A DNA stretch of 64,000 nt from Pseudactinotalea suaedae. Lineage in GTDB: Bacteria; Actinomycetota; Actinomycetes; Actinomycetales; Beutenbergiaceae. Shown here in pieces: positions 32,067 through 40,151 of the stretch. The stretch spans positions 1-64,000 of the forward strand of contig NZ_WNXY01000002.1 in the NCBI RefSeq assembly GCF_009733815.1. Reading direction: 5' to 3'. Position 1 is the stretch's first letter. Every line of letters starts with the position of its first letter. The translations under genes were made by a program, and so were the position numbers. The notes beneath the pieces were generated by a model. The model was not told where the DNA came from and searched no databases. It saw only the letters and a list, made by a program, of their open reading frames with translations.

Positions 32067-32717
32067 TCAGACCGGGACCGACGTCTCCTGGCGGCCGCGG
32101 CGGCGGAGGTAGCCGTGCCAGAGCAGCCGAGCGGCGGTGGACCGGTGCGGGCGCCACCGGTCACCGATCTCGGTCAGCTCGGCCTGGTCCGGCGCCTGCG
32201 CGAGCCCGAGCGTCTCGGCGGCGGCGACCTGCAGCGCGCGGTCGCCGACCGGCCACAGGTCGGGGCGGGACAGGCAGGCCAGCAGGTAGACGTCGGCCGT
32301 CCAGCGCCCGATCCCCGGCAGGGCCGTCAGCCGGGCCCGCACCTCGTCGTCGTCCAGGTCGGCGAGCTCCGCGAGGTCGAGGGTGCCGTCGTCGACGGCC
32401 GCAGCCAGCGCACGCAGGTACCGCTCCTTCTGCCGCGAGACGCCGTCGGCGCGCATGTCGGGATGGGCGAGCACCGCCGTCGGGCTCATGGTGCCCAACC
32501 GGGCGAGCAACGTCCGGTACGTCGCGGCGGCCGAGGCGAGCGAGACCTGCTGCTCGAGCACGAACAGCACCAGGCTCGGAAAGCCGGCCGGGCGCGACCA
32601 GAACAGCGGCGGCCCGTGCTCGGCGACCACCGCGGCGAGTGCCTCGTCGGTCTCGGTCAGCCAGGCGAGCGCCTCGAGGAACTCGCGCTCCGCCGTCGAC
32701 GTCCCGGACGAGGTCAT
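32067..32717 (-). CDS. HhH-GPD DNA glycosylase (3-methyladenine DNA glycosylase II type)
   Basis: 216 residues. The HhH motif and catalytic region are [20 protein letters not shown] (about 130-149), where LPGIGxWTA is diagnostic of AlkA-type glycosylases; the catalytic Asp is probably the one in PDLWPVGD (152-159). [15 protein letters not shown] (53-67) fits the family's QQIS motif. It removes alkylated purines in base excision repair. Its ATG overlaps the der stop by four bases (ATGA). It lacks the AlkA N-terminal domain, so it is of the short form common in actinobacteria. Confidence 0.85.
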   Translation of the reverse strand: MTSSGTSTAEREFLEALAWLTETDEALAAVVAEHGPPLFWSRPAGFPSLVLFVLEQQVSLASAAATYRTLLARLGTMSPTAVLAHPDMRADGVSRQKERYLRALAAAVDDGTLDLAELADLDDDEVRARLTALPGIGRWTADVYLLACLSRPDLWPVGDRALQVAAAETLGLAQAPDQAELTEIGDRWRPHRSTAARLLWHGYLRRRGRQETSVPV

Positions 32718-34213
32718 CGGGTGCGGCGGCGCTTCTCGCGCACGCGCACGCTGATCTCGATCGGGCTGCCGGTGAAGTCGAACGTCTCGCGCAGCCGCCG
32801 CTCGATGAAGCGGCGGTAGCCCGGCTCGAGGAACCCGCTGGCGAACAGCACGAAGCGCGGCGGGCGGGTCGAGGCCTGGGTCGCGAACAGGATGCGCGGC
32901 TGCTTGCCGCCACGCACCGGGTGCGGGTGCGCCGCGACCAGCTCGCCGAGGATCGAGTTGAGCCGACCGGTCGAGATGCGGGTGTCCCAGGACTCCAACG
33001 ACCGGTCGAGCGCCCGCACGAGCCGGTCGACGTGCCAGCCGGTGCGCGCCGAGATGTTGATGCGCGGCGCCCAGGGCACCTGCACCAGCTCCTTCTCGAT
33101 CTCGCGCTCGAGCAGCTCGCGCCGGTCGTCGTCCATCAGGTCCCACTTGTTGTAGGCGATCACGAGCGCACGTCCGGCGTCGATCACCTGCTGGATGACG
33201 CGGATGTCCTGCTCGGTCATCGGGACGCTCGCGTCCACCAGCACCACGCCCACCTCCGCCTTCTCGAGCGCGGTCTGGGTGCGCAGCGAGGCGTAGAAGT
33301 CGGCGCCGTGGGTCTGGTGCACCCGGCGCCGGATGCCGGCGGTGTCGACGAACCACCACTGCCGATCCCCCAGCTGCACGAGCTCGTCGACGGGGTCGCG
33401 CGTGGTCCCGGCCACGTCGTCGACGACGACGCGCTCGGTGCCGGTGATCGCGTTGAGCAGCGAGGACTTCCCCACGTTCGGGCGACCCAGCAACGCGATC
33501 CGGCGGGGCCCGCCGTCACGGATCGGCCCACCCGTCTGGGAGACCGGCGGCAGCATCTCCATCGCCGCGTCGAGCAGGTCGCCCGAGCCACGGCCGTGCA
33601 GGGCGGACAGCGCGAAGGGCTCACCGAGCCCGAGGTTCCACAGCGCGGCGGCATCGGCCTCACCGCGTTGGTCGTCGACCTTGTTGGCGACGAGGATGAC
33701 GGGCTTGCCCGAGCGACGCAGCAGCCGGACGACCTGCTCGTCGGTCGTGGTGGCCCCCACCGTGGCGTCGACGACGAACAGCACGGCATCGGCCAGCTCG
33801 ATCGCGATCTCCGCCTGGTCGGCCACCCGCTCGTGCAACCCGCGGGCATCCTGCTCCCACCCGCCGGTGTCGACGAGCAGGAAGTTCCGGCCCGCCCACT
33901 CGGCCTCGTACGTCACGCGGTCGCGGGTCACCCCCGGCGTGTCCTGGACGACGGCCTCGCGGCGGCCGAGGATCCGGTTGACCAGGGTCGACTTGCCGAC
34001 GTTGGGCCGGCCGACGACGGCGAGCACCGGCAACGGTCCCGCCGCGCCGGCGTCGCCGCCGCCCTGGGCGGCACCCTCGAGGAGCGCGAGGTCCTCGGGC
34101 GCGAGGTCGTAGTCGGCCAGGCCCGCGCGCAGGGCCTCGACGCGCTGCGCCTGCTGGTCGTCGGCATCCTGACCGTCGGAGGGCTGGGTCGGCTGCATGG
34201 GCTTGTCCGTCAC
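32714..34213 (-). CDS. der: Ribosome assembly GTPase Der (EngA)
   Basis: About 499 residues. GTG at 34213 is chosen because GGGGAAG lies nine bases upstream; GTG 34231 and ATG 34195 are alternatives. It has two tandem GTPase domains, each with a P loop (GRPNVGKST and GRPNVGKSS), DTPG/DTAG switch motifs ([18 protein letters not shown]), NKVDDQ and NKWDL, then the KH-like C-terminal domain ([12 protein letters not shown] ... [18 protein letters not shown]). Der is essential for 50S subunit maturation. Upstream on the same strand, across the divergent lipoprotein, lie plsC, cmk and tyrA, the usual actinobacterial neighbourhood; here the lipoprotein gene separates them. Confidence 0.95.
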   Translation of the reverse strand: MTDKPMQPTQPSDGQDADDQQAQRVEALRAGLADYDLAPEDLALLEGAAQGGGDAGAAGPLPVLAVVGRPNVGKSTLVNRILGRREAVVQDTPGVTRDRVTYEAEWAGRNFLLVDTGGWEQDARGLHERVADQAEIAIELADAVLFVVDATVGATTTDEQVVRLLRRSGKPVILVANKVDDQRGEADAAALWNLGLGEPFALSALHGRGSGDLLDAAMEMLPPVSQTGGPIRDGGPRRIALLGRPNVGKSSLLNAITGTERVVVDDVAGTTRDPVDELVQLGDRQWWFVDTAGIRRRVHQTHGADFYASLRTQTALEKAEVGVVLVDASVPMTEQDIRVIQQVIDAGRALVIAYNKWDLMDDDRRELLEREIEKELVQVPWAPRINISARTGWHVDRLVRALDRSLESWDTRISTGRLNSILGELVAAHPHPVRGGKQPRILFATQASTRPPRFVLFASGFLEPGYRRFIERRLRETFDFTGSPIEISVRVREKRRRTR

Positions 34214-34263
34214 CCCCGCATTCTTCCCCACGGATGGGGAGTGCTGCCCCCACGCCTGGTCAC

Positions 34264-34289
34264 GAAGGTGTTTTCACCTTCACTAACCT
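34264..34289 (+). promoter_or_regulatory. Inverted repeat and -10 upstream of the lipoprotein gene
   Basis: A perfect 7-bp inverted repeat, GAAGGTG-TTTT-CACCTTC (34264-34281), is followed directly by a -10-like TAACCT (34284-34289). The repeat occupies the -35 to spacer region, so it is a good operator candidate. It lies in the 126-bp divergent gap between der and the lipoprotein gene. Confidence 0.45.
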
Positions 34290-34339
34290 GTTCAGCGGCA
34301 ACGGCGCCACTCCTCGTTCAGTCCCTCGAAAGGCACTCC

Positions 34340-35062
34340 GTGCGCACGTCTCGCCCCCTTGCCATCGCCGCCCTGCTCAGCGCCGGCCTGGTCCTCGCCG
34401 GTTGCAGCGGCTCCGGTTCCGACGACAGCCCTGAAGGAGCGGAGACCACCGCCACGGGTGGTGCCGAGAGCGAGCCCACCACCGAGGAGCCCACGCAGGA
34501 AGCGCCGGCCTACGACGTCGAGGCCATCGACTTCGGTGAGCCGGGCGAGACCGCGCCCGGCTCCACGGTCGCGATCGGCGAGCCCGCCTGGGTGGTCACC
34601 CACATGACGCCCGCGGACGCCGACGCGGCGGTCGAGGTGCGCGTCGGGCTCAGCCTGATCGACATCACCGAGGGCAGTGCCGACATCTGGGCCGGCTGGG
34701 AGAACGAGGACGAGTTCGCGGGCTTCACGCCGTACCTGATGGTGCTGCAGTACGTCTACCCCGACGGCCTGCCCGAGGGGTTCGACGAGCCCAAGGCCCC
34801 GGCGATCTTCCCGCTCCTCGAGGACGGGTCGGGCGCCAGCTTCATCGAGGCCCAGAACTTCGGTATGGGCACGGGGGCGTCCGACGTGTGCGGGTACACG
34901 CTGCAGGGCTGGGACCCGGAGACCAACACCCTCGTGGTGTGCGCCGTCGGGCTCTCGGACGCCGGCCCGGTGACCGGTGGCCTGTTCAACGGCGATAGCT
35001 GGTCGGGCTTCGTGCAGGGCCTCGACCCCGTCTACGGCGAGGCGAACATCCTCTGGCAGTGA
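34340..35062 (+). CDS. Secreted lipoprotein, function unknown
   Basis: 240 residues from GTG 34340 (GAAAGG upstream). N-terminal lipoprotein signal with lipobox LAGC (Cys22), then a Ser/Gly/Glu/Thr-rich disordered linker to about 55. The mature part has a domain with VAIGEPAWV, VRVGLSLIDITEGSADIW, and two Cys (in SDVCGYTL and LVVCAVG) that may pair. No enzyme motif was recognised. It looks like a DUF4352-like or immunoglobulin-like surface lipoprotein. It is the only plus-strand gene between 30 and 42 kb and has its own promoter region with an inverted repeat. Confidence 0.75.
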   Translation: MRTSRPLAIAALLSAGLVLAGCSGSGSDDSPEGAETTATGGAESEPTTEEPTQEAPAYDVEAIDFGEPGETAPGSTVAIGEPAWVVTHMTPADADAAVEVRVGLSLIDITEGSADIWAGWENEDEFAGFTPYLMVLQYVYPDGLPEGFDEPKAPAIFPLLEDGSGASFIEAQNFGMGTGASDVCGYTLQGWDPETNTLVVCAVGLSDAGPVTGGLFNGDSWSGFVQGLDPVYGEANILWQ

Positions 35063-35074
35063 CGCAGTCCCACT

Positions 35075-35117
35075 GAGCTCAGGGCCGGTCCGCCTCGCGC
35101 GGGCCGGCCCTGAGCTC
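35075..35117. terminator. Bidirectional terminator, 14-bp perfect stem
   Basis: GAGCTCAGGGCCGG (35075-35088) pairs with CCGGCCCTGAGCTC (35104-35117) between the convergent lipoprotein and plsC genes. Strong hairpin, no T tract. Confidence 0.8.
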
Positions 35118-35144
35118 GGCCGGGCGGTCGCGCCCGGCAGCGAG

Positions 35145-35846
35145 TCACTCCGCCGGCAGGTCGACCCCGGTGCGAGCGATGGCCGCCTCCACGTGCCGGC
35201 TCATCTCGGCCTGCACCCGCTCGGCGGCCGCCTGCACGGCCGCGCGCCCGCTGACCGCGTCCTGCGGCGCCGCCTCGAACGGCTCGCCGAACACGACGTA
35301 CAGCTTGGCGCGGAAGCCGGGGATGTGCCCGCGCTTCTGTCCCTGCATCCGGGTGCCGAGGATCGCGACCGGGAGCACCGGCGCGTTCGCGCGCACCGCC
35401 AGCCAGGCGATGCCGGCCTTCGCCGAGCTCACGTCGCCGCGCCCCCGGGTGCCCTCGGGGAAGACGGCGACGACGCGGTCCTCGTTGAGGAGGGCCAGCG
35501 CCGTCTGCAGCGCCGCGCGGCCGGTGCCGCGGTCGACCGGGATCTGGCCGGCGTTGCGCATCAGCGGACCCGTCCAGCCCTGGAACGCCTCCTCCTTGAT
35601 GATGAAGTGGGAGCCGCGGGGGATGGCACCGTGCAGCAGCGGGCCGTCGATGATGCCGGTGTGGTTCGCCGCGAGCAGCACGCGGCCGGTCCGTGGCACG
35701 TTCTCGGCGCCGAGCACCCGGGTGTTCCAGACGCCGTGCGCGAGCAGCTGGCCCACGCGGCGCGACCACGTCGGGCCCCACCGCTTGATGTGCTCGGGCT
35801 TGATCTCCTGGCCGGGTGTGCGGCGCGGGGTGTCCTTCTGGCTCAC
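35145..35846 (-). CDS. plsC: 1-acyl-sn-glycerol-3-phosphate acyltransferase
   Basis: 233 residues. The catalytic NHTGIID (NHx4D) and the glycerol-phosphate motif FPEGTRGRG are in place. It transfers a fatty acyl group to lysophosphatidic acid to make phosphatidic acid for membrane lipids. No strong transmembrane segment; probably peripheral on the inner face. GTG start overlaps the cmk stop (GTGA), part of tyrA - cmk - plsC. Confidence 0.92.
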   Translation of the reverse strand: MSQKDTPRRTPGQEIKPEHIKRWGPTWSRRVGQLLAHGVWNTRVLGAENVPRTGRVLLAANHTGIIDGPLLHGAIPRGSHFIIKEEAFQGWTGPLMRNAGQIPVDRGTGRAALQTALALLNEDRVVAVFPEGTRGRGDVSSAKAGIAWLAVRANAPVLPVAILGTRMQGQKRGHIPGFRAKLYVVFGEPFEAAPQDAVSGRAAVQAAAERVQAEMSRHVEAAIARTGVDLPAE

Positions 35847-36544
35847 CGCCCGCTCCTCCGGGTCGCCTCGACGAGACCTCTGACGGCGTCGACGGTCTCC
35901 TCGAGCGTCAGCTCGGAGGAGTCGATGGTGACGACCCCGTCAGCGGCGCGATGAAAGCTCGAGACGGTCGAGTCGTCGGCGTCGCGCCGCAGCACCTGGT
36001 CGCGCGTGGCGGCCAGGGCGGAGGAGTCGTCGGCACCGTGGATCTCGCGGGCGCGGCGCGCGAGCCGGGCTTCCTCGCTCGCGACCAGCAGGATCCGCAC
36101 GTCGGCGTCGGGGGCGACCACCGTGGTGATGTCCCTCCCCTCGGCGACGATGCCGCTCTCGCGTCGTGACGCGTCGATGATCTCGCGCTGCCGCCTGCGA
36201 AGCTCGTCCCGCACCTCGAGGTTGGTCGCGACCGCGCTCACCACGGTGGAGATCTCGGTCGAGCGGATCACCACCGAGACGTCCTCGCCGCCGACGGCGA
36301 CACCGGGGTCTGCCGGGTCCGTCCCCATCACGAGGGGCAGCTCACGCACCGCCTGGGCGACGGCGCCGGTGTCGGTCAGGTCGATGCCGTCGCGCACGCA
36401 CCACCAGGCCGCCGCGCGGTACATCGCCCCGGTGTCCAGGTAGGCCATCCCGAGCTGGGCCGCCACCCGTCGGCTGATCGTCGACTTGCCCGAGCCCGAC
36501 GGGCCGTCGATCGCCACGATCGTGTGGTTCCTGGGCGCGCTCAC
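35843..36544 (-). CDS. cmk: Cytidylate kinase
   Basis: 233 residues, GTG start overlapping the tyrA stop. Walker A GPSGSGKST at the N-terminus (about 14-22), LDTGAMYRAAA for CMP binding, the CMP-binding insert region and AEGRDITTVVAPDADVRILL, then LRRDADDSTVSSF. It phosphorylates CMP/dCMP. The gap between tyrA and der seen in relatives is filled by cmk and plsC as usual. Confidence 0.95.
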   Translation of the reverse strand: MSAPRNHTIVAIDGPSGSGKSTISRRVAAQLGMAYLDTGAMYRAAAWWCVRDGIDLTDTGAVAQAVRELPLVMGTDPADPGVAVGGEDVSVVIRSTEISTVVSAVATNLEVRDELRRRQREIIDASRRESGIVAEGRDITTVVAPDADVRILLVASEEARLARRAREIHGADDSSALAATRDQVLRRDADDSTVSSFHRAADGVVTIDSSELTLEETVDAVRGLVEATRRSGR

Positions 36545-37674
36545 TCGACCACCACCCGCCACTGCCGCCTCTCGAGCTCGGTGACCAGCGCGTCCGCGGC
36601 ACCCGGAAGCACCGACAGCGTCGCCATCCCCACCTTCTGGCGCGGTGAGTGCTCCATCTGGAAGTCCTCGATGTTGACGCCGATCTCCCCCACCTCGCTG
36701 AACAACCGACCCAGCTCGCCGGGCCGGTCCGGGACCAGCACGGTGACCTCGACGTAGTGCTTGCGCGCACCGCCGTGCTTGCCGGGGATCCGGGCGACGC
36801 CGTCGTTGCCTGCCGAGACGAGCCCCGCGATACCGGCCATCGCCCCCAGGGCGAGCGGGCCGTCGTCGGCCGCCCGGTCGAGCGCGCCGAGCAGGGAGTC
36901 GACGTCGTCGCGGACCGCTCGCAGCACCGAGCGGATCGGCCCGGCGTTGCCCACGAGGATCGAGGCCCACAGCTGCGGGTCGCTGGCCGCGATGCGGGTG
37001 ACGTCGCGCAGGCCCTGCCCGGCGAGCCCCAGCGCACGCTCGGGGGCGGAGACCAGCCGGGCCGCGAGCAGCGAGGAGAGCAGCTGCGGCAGGTGGGAGA
37101 TCAGGGCCACGGCCTCGTCGTGCTCGGCCGCGCTCATCTCGACCGGGCTCGCACCGAGGTCGACGGCGAGCGACCGCACCGTGCGGAGCGCGGCCGGTGA
37201 GGTCTCCGGGCCCGCCGCGAGCACCCAGGGGCGGCCGGCGAACAGGTCGCTGTCGGCGGCGGCCGCGCCGTGTCGCTCGCGCCCGGCCATCGGGTGGGAC
37301 CCCACGTACCGGCTCAGGTCGAGCGTCGCGAAGCTCTCGAGCTCGTCGCGGATCGTGGCCTTGACGCTCGCGACGTCGGTGACCACCGCGTCGGGGTAGG
37401 TGTGCAGGGCGGCGCCGACGATCCCGGCGGCGACGTCGGGAGGGGCGGCGACCACCACGAGGGCGGGCGGGTCGTCGTCGGGACCCTCGGGGTCACCGGC
37501 GCCGACGTCCCGGGCCAGGGCGAGCGCGGTCGGGGAGCTGTCGCGGAGCCGGACCGGCACGCCGTGGCTGGTGAGGGCCAGCCCGATGCTGGCGCCGATC
37601 AGACCGGTACCGATCACGAGGACGGGGCCACGAGTGGTGAGACCACCTGAGGTGGCTTGACGTGCCTCGATCAC
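36541..37674 (-). CDS. tyrA: Prephenate dehydrogenase with ACT domain
   Basis: 377 residues from GTG 37674. NAD-binding motif VLVIGTGLIGASIGLAL near the N-terminus; catalytic SHPMAGRERHG (His for prephenate decarboxylation and hydride transfer); helical dimerisation domain; C-terminal ACT domain (about 300-377, VEVTVLVPDRPGELGRLFSE) expected to bind tyrosine for feedback inhibition. Tyrosine biosynthesis. First gene of tyrA - cmk - plsC, with 4-nt overlaps throughout. An ATC directly before the GTG and no strong Shine-Dalgarno leave the exact start a little uncertain. Confidence 0.93.
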   Translation of the reverse strand: MIEARQATSGGLTTRGPVLVIGTGLIGASIGLALTSHGVPVRLRDSSPTALALARDVGAGDPEGPDDDPPALVVVAAPPDVAAGIVGAALHTYPDAVVTDVASVKATIRDELESFATLDLSRYVGSHPMAGRERHGAAAADSDLFAGRPWVLAAGPETSPAALRTVRSLAVDLGASPVEMSAAEHDEAVALISHLPQLLSSLLAARLVSAPERALGLAGQGLRDVTRIAASDPQLWASILVGNAGPIRSVLRAVRDDVDSLLGALDRAADDGPLALGAMAGIAGLVSAGNDGVARIPGKHGGARKHYVEVTVLVPDRPGELGRLFSEVGEIGVNIEDFQMEHSPRQKVGMATLSVLPGAADALVTELERRQWRVVVE

Positions 37675-37685
37675 GATCGGCCACT

Positions 37686-38384
37686 CTAGCCGGGTCGTCG
37701 GGGCGGCACCGAGCACACGTCGAGGTCGAGCGGCAGCCGGTCCAGCGGCAGCGGGTCCGGTGAGGGGCTGACCGCGCGCGCCGAGGTCGCCGTCATGCGA
37801 CGCATGTGGTGACGGCGGCACAGCACCTCGTAGCCGACCACACCGGTCTCCAGCTCGGCGGTGTCCCCCACGAGCACCTGCTCGCCCTGGGTGACCATGA
37901 CGCCGTCGATGGTGCGCGCGTTCTGGGTGGCGCGGCGCCCGCACCAGCACAACGCCTGCACCTGCAGCACCTCCACGCGGTCCGCCAGCTCGACCAGCCG
38001 TGCCGAGCCGGGGAACAGGCGGGTGCGGAAGTCGGTCGTGATGCCGAACGCGAAGACGTCGACCTCGAGCTCGTCCACGACCCGGGCCAGCTGCTCGATC
38101 TGCAGCTCGCTGTAGAACTGCGCCTCGTCGCACACGAGGTAGTCGACGACCACGCCGCGGGTCCGCCGGCCGATCACCTCGTCCCAGAAGTCGGTCGCGT
38201 CCGTGACCTCGACCGCGTCGTGCCGCAGCCCGAGCCGGGAGGAGACGACGCCCTCGCCGGCGCGGTCGCTGCGTGTGAAGATCACCCCGCGGCGGCCCCG
38301 CTCGGAGTGGTTGTGGTTCATCTGCAGCGCGAGCGTGCTCTTGCCGGAGTCCATGGTGCCCGCGAAGTAGGTGAGCGTGGCCAT
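37686..38384 (-). CDS. tdk: Thymidine kinase
   Basis: 232 residues. Walker A GTMDSGKST (9-17), Walker B region VVDYLVCDEAQFY, lasso region ATQNARTIDG and zinc-binding cysteines (CWCGRRA, VLCRRHH). Type II thymidine kinase of nucleotide salvage. It lies 11 bp upstream of the tyrA start and 4 bp after the phosphodiesterase-type gene. A C-terminal Pro/Asp-rich tail of about 30 residues is extra. Confidence 0.93.
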   Translation of the reverse strand: MATLTYFAGTMDSGKSTLALQMNHNHSERGRRGVIFTRSDRAGEGVVSSRLGLRHDAVEVTDATDFWDEVIGRRTRGVVVDYLVCDEAQFYSELQIEQLARVVDELEVDVFAFGITTDFRTRLFPGSARLVELADRVEVLQVQALCWCGRRATQNARTIDGVMVTQGEQVLVGDTAELETGVVGYEVLCRRHHMRRMTATSARAVSPSPDPLPLDRLPLDLDVCSVPPRRPG

Positions 38385-38388
38385 GCGG

Positions 38389-39549
38389 TCAGCCGGCCAT
38401 CCGGATCAGCGGGACGGTCCGCTCGGCCGCGGTGCCGGAGCCGTGCATCCCGATCAGCTCGAGCGAGGCCGCCGTCTGTGTGCGCGAGTCGAAGACGGCG
38501 ATGTCGCCGCGCATGGCGGCCACCACGTCGCCGACGACCGGCCGGAACCGGTCCTCGACCGGCCCGAACCAGCCGGCGGCGATGGCCTCGTCGCGGCTGC
38601 GCACGTCCGCACGCTCCCCCAGCTCGGCCCGCCACGCCTGCAGCACCGCGGCGGCGGCACCGGGTTCGGCGTGGACGTGGCAGATACGGGGCTCCCCCGC
38701 CACGAGGCCGACGCCGTCCGCGAGCACCGGGTTGCGCGCGACGTCCAGCCGTGCGGGGCCGCCGAACTCCACGGACTCCCCCAGCGGGATGTCGACCATG
38801 CCGTGGTCGGCGGTCACCAGCAGCAGCGTCTCGGGTGGCACCGCGGCGGCCAGCCGGGCCAGCTCGGCGTCCAGGTGGGCCAGCGCCTCCCGCCACTGCG
38901 GGCTGCGCCAGCCGTGGTGATGGCCGGTCTTGTCGACGTCGCCCCAGTACGTCGTCACGACCTTGACGTCGGGCTCGCCGAGCACGTCGATGGTCCGGTC
39001 GACCCGTTCCTCGAGACTCTCCGCAGCGTCGTACTCGGCGCCGCGCAGCGCTGCCCGGGTCAGCGGTGAGGACTCGAACTCCCACGGGCCCACGCTGACC
39101 GCGAGATGACCCTGCTCGGCCATCAGCTCGAAGATCGTCGGCTGCTGCTGCCAGGTCTCCGGTTCGGGTCCGTCGCGCCAGGAGATCAGGTTGAGGAGCC
39201 TGCCGGTGGCCGGGTTGCGCACGGTGTAGCCGAGCATGCCGGTGCGGCCCCCGGGAAGCCCGGTGCCCAGCGCGGCCATGTTGGTCGCGGTGGTCGAGGG
39301 GAAGCCGGACTGGAGCGGGCGGTGCGGTGCACCGGTGAGGGCCGGGGCCACCTCGGCCGCCGCGAGCAGGTTGTGGAGACCGAGGCCGTCGACGAGCACC
39401 ACGCAGGCGCGCCGGGCGGGCGGCAGCTCGAGGCGCCGGGCCGCCGCGGCCGAGCTGCCCGCGTGACCGCTCGGGTCGACGACGACCTCCACCCCGGCCG
39501 CACCGGACGCGCCCAGCAGGACGTCGCCGAGCCAGTCCGCCGTGCTCAC
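38389..39549 (-). CDS. Alkaline phosphatase/nucleotide pyrophosphatase-superfamily protein
   Basis: 386 residues, GTG start overlapping the DUF5998 stop. Metal-binding and nucleophile region VVLVDGLGLHNLL and SGFPSTTATNMAALGTG (nucleophile Thr probably in STTAT), then TYWGDVDKTGHHHGW and LLVTADHGMVDIP (metal His/Asp). This set fits type I phosphodiesterase/nucleotide pyrophosphatase enzymes. No signal peptide, so it acts in the cytoplasm; the substrate is unknown. The pair with DUF5998 next to tdk is, from memory, common in Micrococcales. Confidence 0.87.
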   Translation of the reverse strand: MSTADWLGDVLLGASGAAGVEVVVDPSGHAGSSAAAARRLELPPARRACVVLVDGLGLHNLLAAAEVAPALTGAPHRPLQSGFPSTTATNMAALGTGLPGGRTGMLGYTVRNPATGRLLNLISWRDGPEPETWQQQPTIFELMAEQGHLAVSVGPWEFESSPLTRAALRGAEYDAAESLEERVDRTIDVLGEPDVKVVTTYWGDVDKTGHHHGWRSPQWREALAHLDAELARLAAAVPPETLLLVTADHGMVDIPLGESVEFGGPARLDVARNPVLADGVGLVAGEPRICHVHAEPGAAAAVLQAWRAELGERADVRSRDEAIAAGWFGPVEDRFRPVVGDVVAAMRGDIAVFDSRTQTAASLELIGMHGSGTAAERTVPLIRMAG

Positions 39550-40130
39550 ACCCGGGCCGTGGCCGCCGAGAGCGCCGCGGCGAAGTCGATGGCGGCACGC
39601 ACCGCGGCCGGGCCCTCGGCATCGGCGCTGACGCGCACCACGAGGTCGTCGGGCAGCAGCGAGCCGGTCAGGCCGTGGTCGGCCTCGCAGCTCGGGTCGC
39701 CGCAGGTGGCGGGCTCGAGCTCCACCCGGCTGACCGCACCCCACGAGAGGGCCAGCGTGACCTCGCTGACCGCCGAGCCGCGCCGATAGCCGACCGGGTC
39801 GGCGACGCCGTGCGTCAGACCGACCGTGCGCAGGTGCCGGATCGCGATCGACTCGGTGGTGGCCGCTGCGGCGGGGACGGCCTCGGGGTCCTCGCCCGGC
39901 AGGTCGTCGACGTGCGCCAGCACCAGCCGGGTGTCGGTCAGCACCAGCACCGTGATGTGACGCCGCACCTCGGCGCGGTCGAACATCGTCTCCACGTGCA
40001 CGAGGTGGGAGATGACCTCCTCACCGGCGAGCGCGAGGTCCAGCACGTCGGCGACGATGTCCGGGTAGTACCCGGCGCGCTCGACGTCGGTCCGCAGGCG
40101 GCGCAGCGCAGTCGAAGACGATGAAGGCAC
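39546..40130 (-). CDS. DUF5998-family protein
   Basis: 194 residues, GTG start. Conserved actinobacterial protein of unknown function, recognised by GYYPDIVADVLDLALAGE, HLVHVETMFDRAEVRRHITV and LALSWGAVSRVELEPATCGDPSCEADHG. Two Cys in CGDPSC may bind metal. No membrane segment. Coupled to the phosphodiesterase-type gene downstream by a GTGA overlap, so the two likely work together. Confidence 0.8.
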   Translation of the reverse strand: MPSSSSTALRRLRTDVERAGYYPDIVADVLDLALAGEEVISHLVHVETMFDRAEVRRHITVLVLTDTRLVLAHVDDLPGEDPEAVPAAAATTESIAIRHLRTVGLTHGVADPVGYRRGSAVSEVTLALSWGAVSRVELEPATCGDPSCEADHGLTGSLLPDDLVVRVSADAEGPAAVRAAIDFAAALSAATARV

Positions 40131-40151
40131 CCGGTGAGTATGCCGTAACGA

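Noticed and set aside
31376-34339. Very long plus-strand open frame running into the lipoprotein gene
   Set aside because: It is antisense to the FGGY kinase, glycosylase and der, has the Arg/Pro/Ala-rich composition of a GC-driven shadow frame, and only the part from GTG 34340 encodes a recognisable protein.
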